64,000 bases of DNA from Saccharomycopsis fibuligera x Saccharomycopsis cf. fibuligera (GCA_001936135.1 CP012821.1:186001-250000); one strand, 5' to 3'; shown: positions 32,328 through 43,681, numbered from the stretch's first letter. Numbers and translations: made by a program. The notes: a model not told the origin generated them from the letters alone.

Positions 32328-34310
32328 TCAAAGATTAGTGGCTTGCACTTTTTCCGTTAATTCTGCTACTTCAATGCTAGATTTGACTTTGCTATCTTCA
32401 TCTTCATCTGCCAGAGCATATTCTTCTTTATCGTCAGATCCAGCATCTTCATTTTCAGATGCATTAATGATTTCTTTATTGGGATTGTTATTCACACTTG
32501 AAATCTTGCCAGAGACATCAGGTTGAATTGATTTTCTCAGTATCTTTTTTTCATCACTAGAATCTGTGTCTTCACTGTGTAGGCCCAAATGGTGCTGCTG
32601 TTTTTTTGGATCATCCTCATTCTCTTGAATTACCGTTTCAGCATGGTTTGCTTTGAACGACTCGGGGCTTTCTAATGAAATAGGCTCTTGTGGAACAGTT
32701 GTTACTTCAGACACAGTTTCTTTTTGTGGTGATGATACAGAGAATCCGTATTTTTCCATGTATGAACCAATTGTCCCCGCATAACTGTGTCTATAGTTTT
32801 CCGGTACTTGTTTCTTTTCCTGAAATTGGAAACTGCTAATATTTGGTGAATTAGACCCGCGATTTATACTACTGTTATTAATATTACCATTTATAAAATT
32901 ATCGCCAATGATTTGTGCGGCGTTAAAAACTTTGTTATCAACAATTTTGGAATCACTGTCCCAAATCCCTTGTCTGCTCCAAAACATTTTGAGTCTAATT
33001 CTCGTGCATTCAATCCATGCTTTCTTTTGATTAACTTCATTGTTGAATTTCCATACTCCGGATTTAATCGAACGTAAAAACGCGTAAAGTTCACAGGTGC
33101 TTCTTATTCTAAAGACACAGTATGCACATAACGGGAAAGTATACGTAAATTCAGTCGCAGTATTTGAGCTAACTGGACTACTGGAACTTGATATGTCATT
33201 GATATTTGAACTGCTGCTGCTGTTATTGGCACTTGCCAAATTAGTACTGCTGCCGGGTTTCGTTTTGTTTTTTTGACTCTTGGATGAATATATTTTTAGC
33301 ATGTAAAGTCTTGCATGTTCAAGAGCATCATTTCTTCCTTCCCCGCAAATTGAACATGGATCTGGAGTCGCTATTGGTCTTGAAGATACAGCGGCAGCCG
33401 AAGCTATGTTAGAATTTCTTTTGAAAGACTCGTTGACTGAGGAAATTGGTTCTATTATCACACGGCCATTGACAATGGCACTCATTAAAGATCTTTTCTG
33501 TAAGAAAGATACTCCGGGAGCAGTGTCTAATCTCAAAGTAGGTTGTATATCGTCGTGTAAAATGCGTTTGTAAAATCTAGTTTCTTTGATATCTGAGTAG
33601 TCATTAGTGTTGGTGCTATCCACTAGGAAGCTAGCATGTTTGGCAAATGAGAGGAAAAAATTGAAAAGTTCTAAATCATATCTTAGCGATTGCACTGGAG
33701 GAGCATAAAGAATATTGGAAAGTATCAGATCATTATTCGAGGACGAGTGTGAGTTGTTACTGTGACTTTCTTGGCTGTTGGGGTTATTATTATTGAGAGA
33801 TTCGTTGTCCAAAGAAGTAGTAGAACCCAAATCATTTTTCTGTGGTGAAGCTGTACCAGACTGCTTATTACTACCCCCGTTACTCAATGATTTTTTGTCC
33901 AAAGTCTCCAAAATGTCCTTTAGCTGATTAAGTTGCTGCTTGTATGTTTCAATCATGAGATCTTTTTCCTCGATTTCATTCTGCAAGTGTTTATTTTTTT
34001 GTTTATAGTCGTTTTCTGACTTTCTTGCAGTACTGACCATTTCGTTAGCTTCTGAAAATAGAGCAGAAGACAAGTCTTCAATCTCTTTTCTCAAGCCAGA
34101 TACTTCGGTTTCTGCAGTGACTCTGAGTCTCTGTGATGTTGCAAATTTCTGGCTCATTTCACTGAAATCAGAACTAAGAGCGGAGAACTTGACACTTAGT
34201 CTTTCGGCCTCGCTTCTGTAGCGGTCTAGCTCCTTCTTTGTAGAGGCAAGCTGGGCCTCAAGTATATCCTTTGACTTCCTAAGGTCTTCCAATTCCTGCT
34301 CTTTGGCCAT
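32328..34310 (-). CDS. SEC2: Rab guanine-nucleotide exchange factor Sec2
   Basis: Activates the Rab Sec4 on post-Golgi secretory vesicles. 660 residues. The first 145 residues are a continuous coiled coil with the Sec2 signature EVSGLRKEIEDLSSALFSEANEMV followed by the KNKHLQNEIEEKDLMIETY heptads; this is the GEF region. A Ser/Asn-rich linker follows, then a Cys-containing region with DPCSICGEGRNDALEHARLYML (about 317-340) and FPLCAYCVFRIRSTCELYAFLRS. The tail is acidic. The start ATG directly opens the coiled coil. Somewhat shorter than the 759-residue Saccharomyces protein. Confidence 0.92.
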   Translation of the reverse strand: MAKEQELEDLRKSKDILEAQLASTKKELDRYRSEAERLSVKFSALSSDFSEMSQKFATSQRLRVTAETEVSGLRKEIEDLSSALFSEANEMVSTARKSENDYKQKNKHLQNEIEEKDLMIETYKQQLNQLKDILETLDKKSLSNGGSNKQSGTASPQKNDLGSTTSLDNESLNNNNPNSQESHSNNSHSSSNNDLILSNILYAPPVQSLRYDLELFNFFLSFAKHASFLVDSTNTNDYSDIKETRFYKRILHDDIQPTLRLDTAPGVSFLQKRSLMSAIVNGRVIIEPISSVNESFKRNSNIASAAAVSSRPIATPDPCSICGEGRNDALEHARLYMLKIYSSKSQKNKTKPGSSTNLASANNSSSSSNINDISSSSSPVSSNTATEFTYTFPLCAYCVFRIRSTCELYAFLRSIKSGVWKFNNEVNQKKAWIECTRIRLKMFWSRQGIWDSDSKIVDNKVFNAAQIIGDNFINGNINNSSINRGSNSPNISSFQFQEKKQVPENYRHSYAGTIGSYMEKYGFSVSSPQKETVSEVTTVPQEPISLESPESFKANHAETVIQENEDDPKKQQHHLGLHSEDTDSSDEKKILRKSIQPDVSGKISSVNNNPNKEIINASENEDAGSDDKEEYALADEDEDSKVKSSIEVAELTEKVQATNL

Positions 34311-35899
34311 TGTGAGCGAAAGCTATGAATGCGTCTATATATGTGTGTGTGAATATGAGCAATGCGAAAATAGATTATGTTAACGGTCCAGAGCAGTTAC
34401 TGATGATTTGGGTGGTGTTTTGTCCTCGCAACTTGAAGCGTGTTTCATTGTCCTTTCGTTTAGCGGGAGATCTGGCGGTCACCCGGACCAGTATTGCATC
34501 GGGTGTTCACATAATACTGACTTTGCTTTACTCAAGCACCCAGACTACTATATAGCATAAGCCTAAGATTTGAATATATGCGACACTTCTATAGAGAGCT
34601 AGCGGCATGGGAGCAGAATTATAAAGATAGGTTATGTTTCCAAAGTGCTGAAATCAGCTGTAGTGATGGTGTTCATGGAAATATGCTGCGATAGTGAATC
34701 AATAACAATAGTTATAATTGCTGTCAAAATCGTTGTTCGGCAAGAGCCTTTTACTAATGCTGCTTCACCTCAAGGGGGCCTCTAGCAATGCGGGACAATG
34801 GCCCTGCGGCCCTTCATATTAAAATGATATATTGGTTTTAGTATATGGTAGTTTATGGGGGATATTAATTGCAATTGCTGATATTTGCTTGAAGTGGAAG
34901 ACGCTTACCGGCGTACTTCGATGCTGTGTCATGCAGACCCTGTGTCAAGTCACAGAACCGTACTTGCACTATAAGCAACTATATATGGCATCCTACACCT
35001 GACTGTCTTTTATTCCAGTACACGTAAAGCAGTAAGCTCAATTTTCGAAATTGGCGTCACTTTAATGCCAATCAACTGGTTTTTATAAGTCTAGGTAAAG
35101 AAGAAAAAATCGAAAATTTAATATAAAAAATATTCATCTAATATCGATAATTTTCGAAAAAGTGAAAACATTGATTTATCTCAAAATTCTTGGTGGACAC
35201 ACACTGGTGTTGGCGAACAGGCAGCTTTAATTGAGTGTTCAAAATACAGTGCAACAACATACATACAATATATATTATCATCAAGTTTCCTGGTATATCT
35301 TGAGCTTCTCATAAGGTCACTCGTTATATCGGTATTGCAGCAGTTTATTAGCCGATTTTTGTCATTTCAAAGTTACCTGGTAATCTTGGCCTATAACCCT
35401 AACCCAATTGCAATAGTCAGGTTTCTTAAAGGTATTTTGTTAAAACAAAAAAGAAGCCATCATCAATATTTCGTCAGCTTCATCTATCATAATAAAAAAG
35501 CATATTTTCAGTTTGAAAGTCCTGCTTTTTCATAGAAAAAATTTGTCAGTCTATAACGAGTAAATAAGTGCTATTATGGTACAATCTGGTGGAAATGGAA
35601 CGTAGCATCAAATGCCAATCCGGAGCTATTCGATGGGCTCGTATGGTTGGTGTAGTGGCAACCAGCACTGAAGTAAGTTTAGAGGTGATCGGAGACTTTA
35701 AAGTTGGCTGTGCGTTCTAGATTTCATGCATGGCGCAGCGTGAAAACTGGAAAAAAACGAAAGATTGAAAATCAATCGATAGAAACAAAAAAGTGTCAGT
35801 CTAAGTCTGGTTGCAGTGCTCCAACTCATCAAGCCAAGAAGCAACAGCTCCAACTACTAATTTCAGACTATAAAAGCCCAATAGAGTCAAGGTGATACA
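34311..35899. other. Divergent intergenic region SEC2 / BIG1
   Basis: 1.6 kb. Short open frames here start at non-ATG codons and have no family features. A small GC-rich patch at 34770-34815 could form a hairpin. A tRNA-like A-box word near 35650 has no matching B box. No gene is supported. Confidence 0.5.
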
Positions 35900-36949
35900 A
35901 TGAAAGTGGGCTTTTTGCTCTTTAGCCTTTTCATATTTTCGCAATTCAGTTTGCAAGCCTATCCACCATTATTAATTTCATCCACGAGATTAGTGAAAGG
36001 CCTAGTGAAAAAAGTAGGCTCCCCGAAACCAAACCCTTATCCACTGTCCAAACTCGACACGATAATAAAGAATCTCATATCACATTGCTCTTCCGATGCA
36101 TATGTGCTAATAAATCAACCAGGATTGACACATGATGATTTTGCCACCAATAATCAAAAGATTTTTTTTAATGTGCAAAAGGAAATGGATCAAGACTCTA
36201 CAGTGGTGGCTTTTCCTTATATTGAATCCCCGATTTCATTCAATCTGATTAGTAAATATATTGTTAAAAATTGTCGAGCTGAAATCATTCGTCTTGATGT
36301 TGAAACTCAAGAACAATTGGACGATCCGCATGCAGATGTACCAAAGTACATTGATACCAAGACTAGAGTTATTTTGGTAAATTTGCCTAAATTACCTACT
36401 TACAAGTACCAGTATCAATATAGAAACCAAGTTATTCATGCACATGACAAGTACTTGCGAGAAGTTCTCCGCAAGATCCCATCGCCATACGTGAGCATAT
36501 TTTTGACGTCGTTAGACACCACCGACGAAGACGAAGATTTTTTCGCTAGCCATCCAGAAACCGCTGGCTATATGAAAAACTTCAAGCAAATGGCGGCAGA
36601 GTTTGACCCAGTGAGCTGGCTCACAAATGACAAGAGAAGATTGAATGAAGAATCTATCCATCAAGAATATGATTTTGATAAGCCAAAGAACAAAGACAAT
36701 ATTGTACGCAAGAATAAATATGAGATTTTCCTCAAGCAAGAAAAGGAAGAAGAGCACGAGATCCTGCTTTTCACTAAGGATTTTTTCATGGAAAATGAGG
36801 GCATTATTATTGGATTGCTCTTAATTGTGATTTTGTACGTGATTTATTTTTCTATAAAGAGCGTAGTGTATCTGGTGAGAGCCATTAAGCAGGTCATTAG
36901 ACGGACAAAAGCAAAGAAAACCGCAGTGAAGGAGAAGAAAGACAAATAA
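35900..36949 (+). CDS. BIG1: ER membrane protein Big1 (beta-1,6-glucan synthesis)
   Basis: 349 residues, against 335 in Saccharomyces. The N terminus is a signal peptide (about 1-20), followed by a lumenal domain with the Big1-like block SHCSSDAYVLINQPGLTHDDF at about 64-84. A single membrane segment lies at about 299-325 (IIIGLLLIVILYVIYF), with a basic cytosolic tail ending in KKDK, a fitting KKxx ER-retrieval signal. Big1 proteins act in the ER and are needed for normal cell-wall beta-1,6-glucan. The overall plan and the lumenal block support the call, but this is a fast-evolving family. Confidence 0.75.
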   Translation: MKVGFLLFSLFIFSQFSLQAYPPLLISSTRLVKGLVKKVGSPKPNPYPLSKLDTIIKNLISHCSSDAYVLINQPGLTHDDFATNNQKIFFNVQKEMDQDSTVVAFPYIESPISFNLISKYIVKNCRAEIIRLDVETQEQLDDPHADVPKYIDTKTRVILVNLPKLPTYKYQYQYRNQVIHAHDKYLREVLRKIPSPYVSIFLTSLDTTDEDEDFFASHPETAGYMKNFKQMAAEFDPVSWLTNDKRRLNEESIHQEYDFDKPKNKDNIVRKNKYEIFLKQEKEEEHEILLFTKDFFMENEGIIIGLLLIVILYVIYFSIKSVVYLVRAIKQVIRRTKAKKTAVKEKKDK

Positions 36950-38671
36950 GGTAATGTCGAGATATATAGAAATAGAGATTTTGTCATAACATTATTGCGT
37001 GTATGGTAATATTCTTTTGTTTTAAATTATGTATCGGCATTTTGACAGGTAAGCTTTGTGACAAATGGTCCAGTTGCTATTTAAGGTCTTTGCTGAATAA
37101 AGAATCTTTAAGAAAAGGGGAAAAAACGCAAAAGACGCGCTTCTTTTAGAGATATGTTGTAATAATTTCTGCACTGTATGCCGCAGTACGTGCACGCATA
37201 GTAAGGACGAATAACAGAGCTCCAGAAGCCAGGTAACCTCCATAATTAGTGGGTTAGTCATCAACAGATTACAATACTAAGTTCATAATTTTACAATGCT
37301 TTTGAATGCTTATCTCAATTCTTGTCATTTCGTGGACTTCTTGGGAAAATACCAAAATAGTTGTGTAAACGTTTTTTGGTAATTAATGCTACAGCAAAAT
37401 ACTGGAAAATGATGTGATTACTGTAAGAAATGAATTTTCTTGTGACATTACAAAAAAAAGTTTGTTTTTCTTGCAATTTTGAGGATTCAATTATGTTTAA
37501 GGAACACCAAATTCGGATTAACTAACAGTAGTGTAAAACTATTATACATTCTAATAAAGGTGTGGTTTTCCGCTGTTTTCAGAATTAATTTAGAGAAAAG
37601 ACTCTTAACATTTCACTATATATTGATATAGTGGAGTTGAACTAAAAAAGCAATCCAATACTAACAAAACTAAACACTATGCTAAAAATTTTATATGTAC
37701 ATTAAAAAAGAAGATAAGGCAGTTCTCTCTAGTAGACAAACCAGATCCGCTTACAGAGTTTCTCAAAAATACTAAAAAAAACTTTAGAACTGCAAATTGA
37801 GCCTCAGAAGCTCTACTCGCACGCAAGTTTGATTTATTATTAGTCTAACTTGACTGAAAATAAAGTCTTATAAGCTTATCAATATAGTATATACAGTCGT
37901 TTAGTTGTTACTATGTAGTAGAGACTTGAATAAGTCAAAACTTCGTTATTATAAGTAAACACCATTAAATAAGCCATAAAATTTTATTTTTGCAATGCTA
38001 TAGTGACTATTATATAAGAAAATTTTGTTGCATAGCGATAAAGTTTTATAGATCTAATTACTAGATATCATACTTTTTGTTGGTTTCGCTTAGTAACTAC
38101 ATTTTTCAATGAGATTCCAGAGAATTATGTACAAGCTTCTAGATTTTGATTATAGATATAAAAAGATCGCCGATTGGTATTTCGTATCAGTTTTGTGCTT
38201 AACCATTAGTTAGAGAGTAAGATTATATTCGATTTTGAAGAACCTTGCAGTAGAAAAACATTTTGGAAGTTAAAACAAAACAAGGATAGAACAGATTCAA
38301 AAAATATCTTCCAAAAGTAACCAGCAGTTTAACTTTTTTTTATATATGTTTTGTTGTTAATATTAACTGGTGAAAAAAAGGGTGTCTCACTTCATCACAA
38401 TCTTCGACTATTAAGATAATGGTATTATCTAATGCCTTAGCGCGGTGACGTAGTAAACAAGACTAGTAATTGGAACGGTTTCCCAATTGAAGTACTTATC
38501 GTGAGGTAAATGTTTGTACTTATTCTAAAATATTAGGTAACTGTCGATCTAAAATTAATTGCTGGTATCACTGAATGAAAGGATGTGCCTGTCCCAGCCC
38601 AACATGCCGTAGACGATAGTATATTGGAGCATAAACACTTACTTATCTCGATATACCCCAAAAAACAAGTA
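36950..38671. other. AT-rich gene-free region after BIG1
   Basis: 1.7 kb of AT-rich DNA between BIG1 and tRNA-Arg. No ORF of useful length and no clear repeat are seen. Former mobile-element insertions are common near tRNA genes, but I see no recognisable trace. Confidence 0.45.
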
Positions 38672-38745
38672 GCCGGGCTAGCCTAATTGGTTAGGGCGTC
38701 TGACTTCTAATCAGGAGATTCTGGGTTCGAGTCCCAGGTTCGGTG
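38672..38745 (+). tRNA. tRNA-Arg (anticodon UCU)
   Basis: A full cloverleaf can be drawn in 74 nt. The acceptor is GCCGGGC with GTTCGGT and discriminator G; its G1-U72 wobble also occurs in Saccharomyces tRNA-Arg(UCU). The D arm runs GCCTAATTGGTTAGGGC. The anticodon stem TCTGA/TCAGG closes the loop CTTCTAA with anticodon TCT. The T arm is CTGGG-TTCGAGT-CCCAG. There is no intron and CCA is not encoded. A T run about five bases after the 3' end can serve as Pol III terminator. Reads AGA codons. Confidence 0.96.
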
Positions 38746-39207
38746 TTTAATTTTTTTCGGAAATCCACTTTCCTGTTTTGTTTTCATTTAACGGATTTTC
38801 TGTATTTGTATGTAATGCTTGAAAATTTAGTTAGAAAAAATCTCTTGTAATTTTGAGTTTCCTGTTTTGGTTGGTAGAGTGACTATTGTATCGATCTTCT
38901 TTGGTTGTATTATATAGTTTACAATACGGGAAATATTATACTTTGAGATTCAAGGTCCTTGTGCCTGGTATCTTACCTAAGAATATTTTCGTTTAATGAA
39001 AGGTCTTAATGGTGTGATAGTAATATTATAAGGGAAAAAAAACGACATTAATTTTTTTTAAAAAAGTATATAGTATAGAAAAATGCAACATCAAAATCAA
39101 AATCAACGCCAAGCTAAAAAGAAAGCTAAAACTGAATCAGCAAAAACAAAAAAAAAACAAAAAAAAAAAAAAACAGAAAAGAACAAAAACAACAAAGTAA
39201 CATAGCC
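38746..39207. other. Intergenic between tRNA-Arg and VAC7 3' end
   Basis: AT-rich; A-rich runs at 39149-39180 form the transcribed-strand T-rich 3' region of VAC7. No gene seen. Confidence 0.5.
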
Positions 39208-42200
39208 TCAAGAACCACTTGAAGGATCAACGCAAGTGCTTTTGTGGACGGCAAGCGCTCTCACTGTGCTACTAAATGGCAATTTGTAGTTAAATTTGCC
39301 CCTAATAATCAATTCAAATGGATATTTGATTGCCTTTTTCCAGTTTTCTTGCCTAGTTTTAGATTCTCTGGATTCCAAATTTGTAAACAGTGATTGTGGC
39401 GATGAATCCTCCAAAGAGCTTGCACTCTCAATTACTAAGTGATTCCGTGGCAAGTCTATTGAATGAGCCGCATGATACAATATATCATCATTGTAAGTTG
39501 GATCAGAAGCATTCTTTCCGGGATCTATTAGTCTAATCCCTGCTGCTGCCTGTACCTTTTTTTTGTCTAGCAAGTTACTCGGAAAAGTTAAGGGATATTC
39601 CAACCTATTAATGTTGCCAATGAAAAATGTTTGATAATTGAAAAGCCGTTCATAATCATTATCATCATCAAGATATCGTGTCTTAACAAACAAGTCAAGA
39701 TCAACATCTTGTATTATAATACTTGTGAACCCTGGATTAATGCCATCACATTCAATGTCGAAGATCAACTCATCAACGCTAACCAACACATGTTTAATAT
39801 CAACAATGTTAACGTCTGCTAAATCTTTAGTTGAAGCTAAGAAAAACCCACAAACAAATCCTAATGATAAAAACGAAATCATCAAAAGAATACCCCAAAA
39901 AGTGGATTGAATCATTTGAAAACTAGTTTTGCGTTGCTTTTGATGATAACCGGCTGGGCCATAATATGGGAATGCATTGCTTTTCCCATTAATATTACTG
40001 TTTGATCTTACTCTCGACCGCCTGAAGGCCTGTGGTTTAGTAGTGTCAACACTTCTCAATAACAGTGGTCTAGTGTAACTGCTGTAATAATCAAAATTTA
40101 ACGGTGTACTTTCATTAACCTCCGATCCATCTTCCAAATCATAATCAAAGTAGTTAACATCGTCGTCATAGTTTTCGTCTTCAATGTCATCAACATTGAA
40201 ATCTTCTTGTACCCCTGAGTAACGTTTCAAATTAGTGCCTTGGGGATCAAATAACTTTGATATAGTTGTTCTCAATTGATTTGGTAAAGGTTGTTTATCA
40301 TATGGATTAAACTGGTGACCCATATTAGTGTTATTAGGGTCTGGTGAAGGCATGCTTTTTTCTGGCATATTATCATCACCAAGACCATACTGCTGTCTAT
40401 TTTTCAGCAGTTGCGATAATTGCTGATACCTGCGAGGATGATAATTAAGCAATCGCGATCTTGAATTGGAGCGTTTTCTATGAATAACAGTGTCATTATA
40501 ATTATTATTAATATTGTTTACTGTATTTGGATCATTGTTTGAGCTCATAACACGGCCACCAGGTTCATTTCCCTTGCTTTTGTTCAAGTTTAATGCACTA
40601 TTATTTCTGCTAACGTAGCGGTTGGACCTGTTGATGGAAGTTAAAGTGGAAGAATTGCTTCCTGGGGCATTATTATTCAATACATGAGTGTCACTAGGAA
40701 CATGATAATTGTTTGCAATTTTTTTATATCTTGTAAACTTAGGATAAGTAAAATCATCAGTGGTGTACTCTAACTCGGAATCAGATGTATTTTCACGACT
40801 GCTAGATAAGTGAACACCATAGTTACCACTAGTTGAGTTTTTAATCTGTTTTTTTAAGACATAACCCCTTCTGTTAGGTACATTTTGTTGTTGTTGCTGC
40901 TGTGCATTGGCGTGTGTATAAGACTCACTGTTATGTACAGAGCCTTGATCATCGGCATAATTTTTTTCGGACACGTTACTCATCAAGGCCGAGTTAGAGT
41001 CAAAATAAAAATCCTTCATTGATGCAGATGCTATAGAAGAAGCCCCTGCAGCAGCATTGCCCCTATGAAATGAAGCATTACTGTCTTTATAGGTACTTTC
41101 GTTGAATCTGTAATCATCATTTTGTGTGTCTTCATAAGAAGGGTATAAACTTCTGCTCAACAACTTTGTTTTTTTCAATGCCTTTCCTTGCTTATTGAAT
41201 TTGGCGCCTTTGTTTACCTCAGGTTGATCGTTTTCCAATACATAGTTATGCGAATTTAACGTCAGTTTTCTCCGTGGTCTTGTGGCACCAATATCGGACC
41301 TGCTGGTTTGATCGTTTATCAAACCATGAAAGGGCGCACTAACAGAAGAAGGCTTTCTCAGGCTATTACGGTCATAGTCAGTATGCGGACTGTCAATACC
41401 TGTAGCGCCTGAATTTTCATTACCTTCCGTATTATCGTTAGAAATTTTGCTGATCACTGTACCATCAAAACTTTGATTATCATCAGCCAATTTATCATCG
41501 TTATCATGATCTAGTTCAATAGTATTGGTACTGTTGTCCCTGCTATGTCCCCTACTTTCATAGACAAATGTTTCATTACCATCAGAGTTTTGATCGTCAT
41601 AGAGAGCGCCTTCAACTTGCGCCTCAAAAATATCAGCTCTGCTAGATGTAACTTTCTTAAGTTTTGGTTGTTTTGCTTTAGGTTTTTTGATAGAAGATGT
41701 TATGCTTCTGGTATCATCTTCAAAATTTGAAGGAACGGCAGTCGGAACATTACTTTTTGTGTTGACGGGACCAGCCAAATTGTTTGCACTGTTGGTTACG
41801 CTGGTATTTTTAGCACTGTTTTGAGGCTGAGCGTTAGTTTTTGAAGATATTATATTGCCTGATGCAGTATTAGAGTTATTCATTGAGCTTGCATCCATCA
41901 AAATGCTTCTTTTATTTCTCAATGATCTAGTGTAAGCTGCGTGTGATAAACTCAGATTCGCGGGGCCCTTATTGATAGTTGTAACTTTACCATCGGGTCC
42001 CATTAGAGTACCGTCTTCTGGCTCAGTAAAATCACCAGTAGTACTGTCAGGAAGAGCTGCTTCATTGACTCTCAAGTGCGTATCTATAAATTGCTCAGAA
42101 TTATCCAGGTCTGGCATAGTACCATTTCTTGATATATCCCCTGCATTACTATTGAAAGTGCTGGTGATCCGTGCCTTTGCACGACCATATTTAATATCCT

Positions 42201-43269
42201 GGTCATTGCTCATCAAACCGCCATCCTCTGGTTTTCGATTGTCATCATCGGCCTGTGCACTTTTCAAGTGTGAGTTTCCGGAACTCTGATAGGTGTTCCT
42301 ATTTAAAGTGCTATTCTTTTTATCTTCAATTATATTACTTTTTTCAAATGATTTTTTATCCTTTTCGTCGTTTCTACTTAAATCTTTTCTGTCATTGAAT
42401 AACGCAGTTTTATCATACAGAGCAAGACTGACAATCGGAGTAGAATCAACAGTTTCACTCTCTACTACTATTCTGTTATTGAAAGCAGGTTCATTTTTCT
42501 TTGTGACATGTGCTACCTTGGATAAGTCATTCGTCCTTGTCTGTGGACCGCTGATATTAGGTTTAATATCTTGAAGAGAGGCTTTTGCTGGTATTCTATT
42601 CAATACTTCTGTTGGCTCACTTTTAGCATTGAGTTCGCCATCAGGATGCGATGTATGAGATGCTTCAGGCTTGTTGGGCACTGTGACACTTTTATTCTCT
42701 CTTTTGCTATCTTTAGTATTATTAGCAATTTGACTAGACATATTAGCAACACTGGTGTTTTTTTGGGCCATGGAGGTTGACTCTACATTATTTTTGAAAG
42801 AGATGACATTCTTTGGCTTGGCTTCATGTAACGTCTTTGCTGCATTGCTCGGATGCTTATTTAACAGGGTGGTTTCAGTGCGCTTACTGTTTGAATTTGA
42901 CAATGACACATCTGAACTACTTGTGTTGTTTGCAGATGATTTGTTCGACTTGAAGTTTCTGTCTTTAGTTTTATTAGCGCCACTGTATGCCTTCTCGTTT
43001 AAACAATTGCTTCCAGCGGCAGCTGTGGTGGTACCATCAATTTCTTTGATAGAACTCTTTGATTCACTTTGTTTTATTTTGGGACGCGAATAGCCAGTCT
43101 GTAATGTTGGAAGACGACTAGAAAATACTTTTTGCAGTTCATCTTTAGTCTTGTTTTGATCACTTGGCCCACTGAGAGGTTCCGCAGCTGAGGTTTTGGA
43201 AGGATGTGCTACTTCCGTCTCCAGCTTATCAGAGTCTGCGCTGTTGCTATTGTTGGTCACTGGCGGCAT
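39208..43269 (-). CDS. VAC7: Vacuolar segregation protein Vac7
   Basis: Vacuolar membrane activator of the PI3P 5-kinase Fab1, needed for PI(3,5)P2 synthesis and vacuole inheritance. 1353 residues from ATG 43269 (the frame opens three codons earlier at a TTG). About 1100 residues of Ser/Asn/Lys-rich disordered N terminus contain islands such as AYTRSLRNKRSILMD and RRGYVLKKQIK. One membrane segment lies at about 1120-1143 (WGILLMISFLSLGFVCGFFLA). It is followed by a conserved lumenal domain, DVNIVDIKHVLVSVDELIFDI to the end, with GINPGFTSIIIQDVDLDLFVKT. That C-terminal layout is typical of Vac7. Saccharomyces Vac7 is 1165 residues. Confidence 0.92.
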   Translation of the reverse strand: MPPVTNNSNSADSDKLETEVAHPSKTSAAEPLSGPSDQNKTKDELQKVFSSRLPTLQTGYSRPKIKQSESKSSIKEIDGTTTAAAGSNCLNEKAYSGANKTKDRNFKSNKSSANNTSSSDVSLSNSNSKRTETTLLNKHPSNAAKTLHEAKPKNVISFKNNVESTSMAQKNTSVANMSSQIANNTKDSKRENKSVTVPNKPEASHTSHPDGELNAKSEPTEVLNRIPAKASLQDIKPNISGPQTRTNDLSKVAHVTKKNEPAFNNRIVVESETVDSTPIVSLALYDKTALFNDRKDLSRNDEKDKKSFEKSNIIEDKKNSTLNRNTYQSSGNSHLKSAQADDDNRKPEDGGLMSNDQDIKYGRAKARITSTFNSNAGDISRNGTMPDLDNSEQFIDTHLRVNEAALPDSTTGDFTEPEDGTLMGPDGKVTTINKGPANLSLSHAAYTRSLRNKRSILMDASSMNNSNTASGNIISSKTNAQPQNSAKNTSVTNSANNLAGPVNTKSNVPTAVPSNFEDDTRSITSSIKKPKAKQPKLKKVTSSRADIFEAQVEGALYDDQNSDGNETFVYESRGHSRDNSTNTIELDHDNDDKLADDNQSFDGTVISKISNDNTEGNENSGATGIDSPHTDYDRNSLRKPSSVSAPFHGLINDQTSRSDIGATRPRRKLTLNSHNYVLENDQPEVNKGAKFNKQGKALKKTKLLSRSLYPSYEDTQNDDYRFNESTYKDSNASFHRGNAAAGASSIASASMKDFYFDSNSALMSNVSEKNYADDQGSVHNSESYTHANAQQQQQQNVPNRRGYVLKKQIKNSTSGNYGVHLSSSRENTSDSELEYTTDDFTYPKFTRYKKIANNYHVPSDTHVLNNNAPGSNSSTLTSINRSNRYVSRNNSALNLNKSKGNEPGGRVMSSNNDPNTVNNINNNYNDTVIHRKRSNSRSRLLNYHPRRYQQLSQLLKNRQQYGLGDDNMPEKSMPSPDPNNTNMGHQFNPYDKQPLPNQLRTTISKLFDPQGTNLKRYSGVQEDFNVDDIEDENYDDDVNYFDYDLEDGSEVNESTPLNFDYYSSYTRPLLLRSVDTTKPQAFRRSRVRSNSNINGKSNAFPYYGPAGYHQKQRKTSFQMIQSTFWGILLMISFLSLGFVCGFFLASTKDLADVNIVDIKHVLVSVDELIFDIECDGINPGFTSIIIQDVDLDLFVKTRYLDDDNDYERLFNYQTFFIGNINRLEYPLTFPSNLLDKKKVQAAAGIRLIDPGKNASDPTYNDDILYHAAHSIDLPRNHLVIESASSLEDSSPQSLFTNLESRESKTRQENWKKAIKYPFELIIRGKFNYKLPFSSTVRALAVHKSTCVDPSSGS

Positions 43270-43681
43270 GTTATGCAACTAGACATGAATGCTGCACACT
43301 GGTAATGGGTATAAGACAGCTAGTAGAATGTATGTATGTACAAGATAACGGTAGTGAGAGTATGGTGATCCACAAATAAACCAATAATTTGACTGCTGGC
43401 AGCTTAAAAAAATAAAAAAATAAAAATAAAACGGTATATCTGTAGAAGGAAGCAGAAATAGTGATGAGATATGAACCCACAGTTCCAGACAGCCACCAGC
43501 CAGCGGGCAGAGGTACCCGGACATAATAGCACACATATGCTACACGCACATCAAAGGAGAGCGATGGACTTCTCTATATATGAATGTCACCAATCAAACT
43601 ATTCGTCTTAAGGACCTGTAAATCAGACAGTTTGGTAAGAGTCAAACATCACTGCTCCGGTTGTTTTGCTATAGGAATGAA
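43270..43681. other. Divergent promoter VAC7 / PUS9
   Basis: About 410 bases between two start codons, with AAAAATA-type repeats near 43406-43430. No gene seen. Confidence 0.5.

Noticed and set aside
34745-34765. U5 snRNA loop-like word CCTTTTACTA
   Set aside because: Flanking bases cannot form the loop I stem and there is no Sm site downstream.
35335-35535. 66-codon open frame before BIG1
   Set aside because: Begins at TTG, with composition as expected for AT-rich noncoding DNA.
35645-35700. tRNA A-box-like word TGGTGTAGTGG
   Set aside because: No B box (GGTTCGA) within reach and no cloverleaf.
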